This document shows, in pieces, positions 6,658-9,078 of a stretch of 9,078 nucleotides of DNA. The translations under genes and the position numbers were made by a program. Within the stretch, counting starts at the first letter, position 1. Each line of letters opens with the position of its first letter. The notes beneath the pieces were generated by a model that worked only from the letters and a program-made list of their open reading frames with translations, did no database searches and was not told the origin of the DNA. Source of the DNA: Solobacterium sp. (GTDB lineage Bacteria > Bacillota_I > Bacilli_A > Erysipelotrichales > Erysipelotrichaceae); assembly GCA_016280695.1 (NCBI GenBank), contig JAEEHG010000210.1, positions 1 through 9,078 on the forward strand. Reading direction: 5' to 3'.

Positions 6658-7338
6658 TTACTGCTCAACAGTGACCTTGATGCCCGGGCCCATGGTTGTG
6701 GCAATTGTCATGCCCTTGATATATGTGCCCTTGACAGTGGAAGGCTTGACTCTTACCAGCTGATCGTACAGAGCCTTGAAGTTCTCTGCCAGCGCTTCTT
6801 CCGTGAAGGAGCACTTGCCGATCAGGACATTGACGTTGCCGTCTCTGTCAACACGGTATTCAATCTTACCCTTCTTGATTTCCTCGATGGCCTGCGCAAC
6901 GTTCATTGTAACGGTGCCGGTCTTCGGGTTCGGCATCAGGCCTCTCGGGCCCAGGAGACGGCCCAGCTTACCCAGCTGACCCATCATATCCGGTGTCGCA
7001 ACGATGATGTCGAAGTCGAGCCAGCCGCCCTGGATCTTTTCGATCATGTCAGCGCCGCCGACAAAGTCAGCACCGGCATTCCGGGCTTCCTCTTCCTTCG
7101 CACCCTGGGTAATGACCAGAACCCGTCTGGACTTACCTGTGCCGTTCGGCAGAACCATGGCACCACGGATGTTCTGATCCGCCTGACGCGGGTCAACATT
7201 CAGGAAGAAGCATGCTTCGACGGAAGCGTCGAACTTGGCAACATTGGTCTTCTTGGCCAGGGCCATTGCTTCAGTGTACGGATACAGCTGCTCACGGTTG
7301 ATCAGCTTTGCTGCTTCAGCGAATTTCTTTCCAGCCAT
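6658..7338 (-). CDS. rplA: 50S ribosomal protein L1
   Basis: The protein has 226 residues, normal for bacterial L1. It binds 23S rRNA at the L1 stalk near the E site and also represses translation of its own operon by binding the mRNA leader. Recognisable segments are [84 protein letters not shown] (signature) and the C-terminal [23 protein letters not shown]. The start MAGKKF at 7338 is chosen over an in-frame ATG at 7353 because GGGAGG lies just ahead of it and the upstream codons lie inside rplK. The gene follows rplK by two bases and ends at a strong terminator. It is therefore cut off from rplJ. Confidence 0.98.
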   Translation of the reverse strand: MAGKKFAEAAKLINREQLYPYTEAMALAKKTNVAKFDASVEACFFLNVDPRQADQNIRGAMVLPNGTGKSRRVLVITQGAKEEEARNAGADFVGGADMIEKIQGGWLDFDIIVATPDMMGQLGKLGRLLGPRGLMPNPKTGTVTMNVAQAIEEIKKGKIEYRVDRDGNVNVLIGKCSFTEEALAENFKALYDQLVRVKPSTVKGTYIKGMTIATTMGPGIKVTVEQ

Positions 7339-7340
7339 GA

Positions 7341-7763
7341 TCAGCCCTCCCATCCTTCAATGGTAATGCCCATGTTGCGGGCAGTACCGGCAACGATCCG
7401 CATCGCTGCCTCAACGTCATTCGCATTCAGGTCAGGCATCTTGTATTCGGCAATTTCCCGCAGCTGTGCTTCGGTGATCTTGCCGGCCTTGACGGTCTTC
7501 GGTGTACCGGATGCCTTGTCGATGCCGGCAGCCTTCTTCAGCAGAACAGCAGCCGGGGTTGTCTTGATGACGAATTCAAAGGACTTGTCTTCATACGCTG
7601 TGATGATAACCGGAACGATATCACCCTTGCGGTCTTTTGTCTTGTCGTTGAATTCATTGCAGAACTGCGGCATGTTGATGCCGGCAGAAGCCAGTGCCGG
7701 TCCCGGTTTTGCGCCGCCGGCCGGGAACTGAAGCTTGCAGATTTTCGCAACTCTCTTTGCCAT
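7341..7763 (-). CDS. rplK: 50S ribosomal protein L11
   Basis: The protein has 140 residues, normal for L11, which with 23S rRNA helices 43-44 forms the GTPase-associated centre. Family segments are [30 protein letters not shown] (N-terminal domain, thiostrepton-site prolines), [24 protein letters not shown] and the C-terminal rRNA-binding domain with [43 protein letters not shown] 7763 follows AAGGAGG; an in-frame ATG at 7892 lies upstream of the promoter -10 and is rejected. rplK is the first gene of a two-gene rplKA unit. secE-nusG, its usual upstream neighbours, are absent; a MATE gene faces away instead. Confidence 0.98.
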   Translation of the reverse strand: MAKRVAKICKLQFPAGGAKPGPALASAGINMPQFCNEFNDKTKDRKGDIVPVIITAYEDKSFEFVIKTTPAAVLLKKAAGIDKASGTPKTVKAGKITEAQLREIAEYKMPDLNANDVEAAMRIVAGTARNMGITIEGWEG

Positions 7764-7791
7764 GTGGTTTTCCTCCTTATATAAGTTTCCA

Positions 7792-7834
7792 CATGCAGTG
7801 GTACAGCGGATGGTTGCACATCCTCCCACGCATG
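7792..7834 (-). promoter_or_regulatory. L1-binding site in the rplK leader
   Basis: The rplK 5' UTR forms a three-part helix. CATGC (7834-7830) pairs with GCATG (7796-7792), GTGG (7829-7826) with CCAC (7801-7798), and GGATG (7823-7819) with CATCC (7812-7808). A lone bulged T is at 7797, and an asymmetric loop has GA on one side and GCTGTA on the other. The core GTGGGAGG...CCGnTGTACCAC resembles Firmicutes L1 mRNA sites, which mimic the L1 site on 23S rRNA. L1 binding here should repress translation of rplK and rplA. The fold is seen directly; the family match is from memory. Confidence 0.82.
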
Positions 7835-7838
7835 ATAC

Positions 7839-7857
7839 GCACACAAAAAACGTGTGC
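7839..7857 (-). other. 5'-terminal hairpin of the rplKA mRNA
   Basis: GCACAC (7857-7852) pairs with GTGTGC (7844-7839) around a T-rich loop. It begins about 7 bases after the -10, that is, at or within a few bases of the expected transcript 5' end. Such hairpins can protect mRNA from 5'-end-dependent decay. The function is inferred. Confidence 0.5.
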
Positions 7858-7863
7858 CCTATT

Positions 7864-7892
7864 AATATACCCGCCATTGTTCCGTCCGTCAA
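7864..7892 (-). promoter_or_regulatory. Promoter of rplK-rplA
   Basis: TTGACG (7892-7887) and TATATT (7869-7864) lie exactly 17 bases apart on the minus strand, each 5 of 6 to the vegetative consensus. About 100 bases of leader follow, including the L1 site. It is back-to-back with the MATE gene promoter about 30 bases away. Confidence 0.8.
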
Positions 7893-7920
7893 CGGATTTT
7901 TCCTGCTTCCCGCCGATTGG

Positions 7921-7946
7921 TGCTACAATTCTTCTCATACAGGAGG
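7921..7946 (+). promoter_or_regulatory. Extended -10 promoter and RBS of the MATE gene
   Basis: TGCTACAAT (7921-7929) fits an extended -10 (TG-n-TACAAT); no good -35 is visible 16-18 bases upstream, as expected for this promoter class. AGGAGG (7941-7946) lies six bases before ATG 7953 and fixes that start; the ATG at 7948 is too close and in another frame. The mRNA leader would be short. Confidence 0.6.
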
Positions 7947-7952
7947 CATGCC

Positions 7953-9078
7953 ATGCGCGTTCAGCTGATCAGAGACAGACATTTCTACCGCCGGGTACTG
8001 ACATATATGCTGCCGGTAGCCCTGCAGCAGGCCATCAACATGGGCGTCAACATGCTGGACACCATGATGCTGGGTTCCTTCGGCGAGATCCAGCTGTCTG
8101 CCTCGAGTCTGGCCAATCAGTTCTATAATTTCTTCACGATTTTCTGCATGGGCATCATCGGCGGCGCCAGTGTGCTGGCTTCCCAGTACTGGGGTGCCGG
8201 TGACAAGGATAAGGTCCGCCAGACCTTTTCCATGGCCATGCGGCTGACCCTGGCCATCTCGCTGGTCTTCGCGGCCCTGACATACCTGTTCCCGGACCGG
8301 ATCATGCGCATCTATACTTCCGAAGCCGCGGTCATTGCGCAGGGGGTGCGGTATCTGCGCATCACGGTATTCATCTTCACGATGCACGGCCTCAGCCTGG
8401 TCATGGCCAACCTGATGCGCACGGTCGGACATCCCAAACTCGGCCTGATCGTTTCGATTATTTCCTTTGTCGTCAACATCGGCGGCAACTATACATTTAT
8501 CTTCGGTAAATTCGGCATGCCCCGCATGGAGATCGCCGGGGCGGCGCTGGGCACCCTGATTGCCCGGGCAGCCGAGTTCCTGACCACCTTTATCTTTGCC
8601 CTCAAAATCGAGAAGAAGCTCCGCCTGCGCTTCCGCCATCTGCTGAAATCACCGAGCGGTGAATTCTACCGGAATTACTTCCGGATCGGTGCCCCGGTGC
8701 TGGTCAGTGATGCCCTGCTGGGCCTGGGCGGCAATATTGTCAGCATTGTCCTTGGCCATATGGGCGCGGCCGTGGTAGCGGCCAATGCCATCTGCCAGGT
8801 CATCGACCGGCTCATGACCGTTGTCATCTCCGGCATTTCCAACGCGTCCGGCATCATTGTCGGCCACACGATCGGCGAAGGCCATGCCGACCTGGCCCTG
8901 CGGCAGGGCGAAACGTTCTATCTCCTCAGCGTGATCTTCGGCGCGGTGTCGTCGGTCTTCCTGCTGCTGCTCGGACCGCTGACCATCCGGATGTACAACC
9001 TGACCCCGGAAACCGTTGTCATAACCCACCAGCTGATGAAAGCCTATGCCGTGATCATCTTCTTCCAGGCCGTCCAGT
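7953..9078 (+). CDS. MATE-family multidrug/sodium antiporter (partial, 3' end outside window)
   Basis: 375 codons are present and the frame is open at the right edge; the family is usually about 440-460 residues with 12 membrane helices. Hydrophobic helices alternate with short basic loops. The two-fold internal repeat of MATE proteins is visible. YMLPVALQQAINMGVNMLDTMMLG (18-41) and SQYWGAGDKDKV (78-89) in the N-half correspond to YFRIGAPVLVSDALLGLGGNIVSIVLG (about 242-268) and GHTIGEGHADLA (304-315) in the C-half. These inner-membrane exporters move cationic drugs or metabolites out using Na+ or H+ gradients. The substrate cannot be read from the sequence. The gene diverges from rplK and has its own extended -10 promoter. 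Its codon use looks like that of its neighbours. Confidence 0.93.
   Translation, partial: MRVQLIRDRHFYRRVLTYMLPVALQQAINMGVNMLDTMMLGSFGEIQLSASSLANQFYNFFTIFCMGIIGGASVLASQYWGAGDKDKVRQTFSMAMRLTLAISLVFAALTYLFPDRIMRIYTSEAAVIAQGVRYLRITVFIFTMHGLSLVMANLMRTVGHPKLGLIVSIISFVVNIGGNYTFIFGKFGMPRMEIAGAALGTLIARAAEFLTTFIFALKIEKKLRLRFRHLLKSPSGEFYRNYFRIGAPVLVSDALLGLGGNIVSIVLGHMGAAVVAANAICQVIDRLMTVVISGISNASGIIVGHTIGEGHADLALRQGETFYLLSVIFGAVSSVFLLLLGPLTIRMYNLTPETVVITHQLMKAYAVIIFFQAVQ

Noticed and set aside
7339..7353. Earlier rplA start (ATG 7353).
   Set aside because: It lies inside the end of rplK and contains the ribosome binding site for the canonical MAGKKF start.
6592..7731. 379-codon plus-strand frame across rplA and rplK.
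   Set aside because: It is antisense to rplA/rplK and passes through the bidirectional terminator hairpin at 6624-6646.
7764..7892. 43-residue N-terminal extension of rplK.
   Set aside because: It would span the promoter -10, the L1 site and the ribosome binding site; L11 begins at MAKRV.
7935..9029. Minus-strand frames (7935-8639, 8649-9029) opposite the MATE gene.
   Set aside because: The plus strand gives a continuous membrane protein with the MATE internal repeat and a good start; the minus frames are Asp/Gln/His-rich shadows.
1..9078. Search for CRISPR repeats, insertion sequences, integrase, toxin-antitoxin genes, tRNA or rRNA.
   Set aside because: No regularly spaced direct repeats, transposase motifs, terminal inverted repeats or tRNA-like clover leaves were seen.

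Overview
The window is a bacterial chromosomal segment built around the ribosomal-protein/RNA-polymerase gene cluster, read mostly on the minus strand. From right to left: rplK and rplA (L11, L1); then, after an interruption, ridA; then rplJ and rplL (L10, L7/L12), a small RsmC/YbxB-type methyltransferase, and rpoB, which runs off the left edge. The order rplJ-rplL-methyltransferase-rpoB is that of Bacillus subtilis (ybxB between rplL and rpoB). This, the strong AGGAGG-type ribosome binding sites and the protein sequences point to a Firmicutes (Bacillota) relative. G+C looks fairly high (mid 50s % by eye). RpoB has Asn where most bacteria have His526 (E. coli numbering), a change I recall from Mollicutes and Erysipelotrichia, so an Erysipelotrichales-type gut anaerobe is my best guess. 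It is not proven.

Layout. 1-2497: rpoB (-, C-terminus missing), with its own apparent promoter and a structured 5' UTR. 2610-3212: methyltransferase (-). 3289-3660: rplL (-). 3680-4228: rplJ (-), preceded by a recognisable L10-binding leader with a terminator-like hairpin and a TTGACA-N17-TAACAT promoter. 4505-4882: ridA (-) with its own terminator. 4932-5609 and 5616-6614 (+): a degenerate glycerophosphodiesterase-like protein and a PldB-type lysophospholipase, a likely two-gene lipid operon. 6624-6646: bidirectional terminator. 6658-7338 rplA and 7341-7763 rplK (-), preceded by an L1-binding leader and a TTGACG-N17-TATATT promoter. 7953-9078: MATE-family exporter (+), running off the right edge.

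How it works together. In most Firmicutes that I know, secE-nusG-rplK-rplA-rplJ-rplL-(ybxB)-rpoB-rpoC are contiguous. Here the cluster is broken twice: no secE/nusG precedes rplK, and a three-gene cassette separates rplA from rplJ. Each half has its own promoter and its own ribosomal-protein-binding leader, so L1 feedback should govern rplKA and L10(L12)4 feedback should govern rplJL and beyond.

I see no CRISPR array, transposase, tRNA, rRNA or phage gene. Nothing here is a clearly new defence or mobile system. The items most worth a second look are the split operon with two RNA leaders, two insertions in the RpoB beta lobe (one looks like an internal duplication), the Asn526 residue, and the catalytically degenerate GDPD-like protein next to a lysophospholipase.
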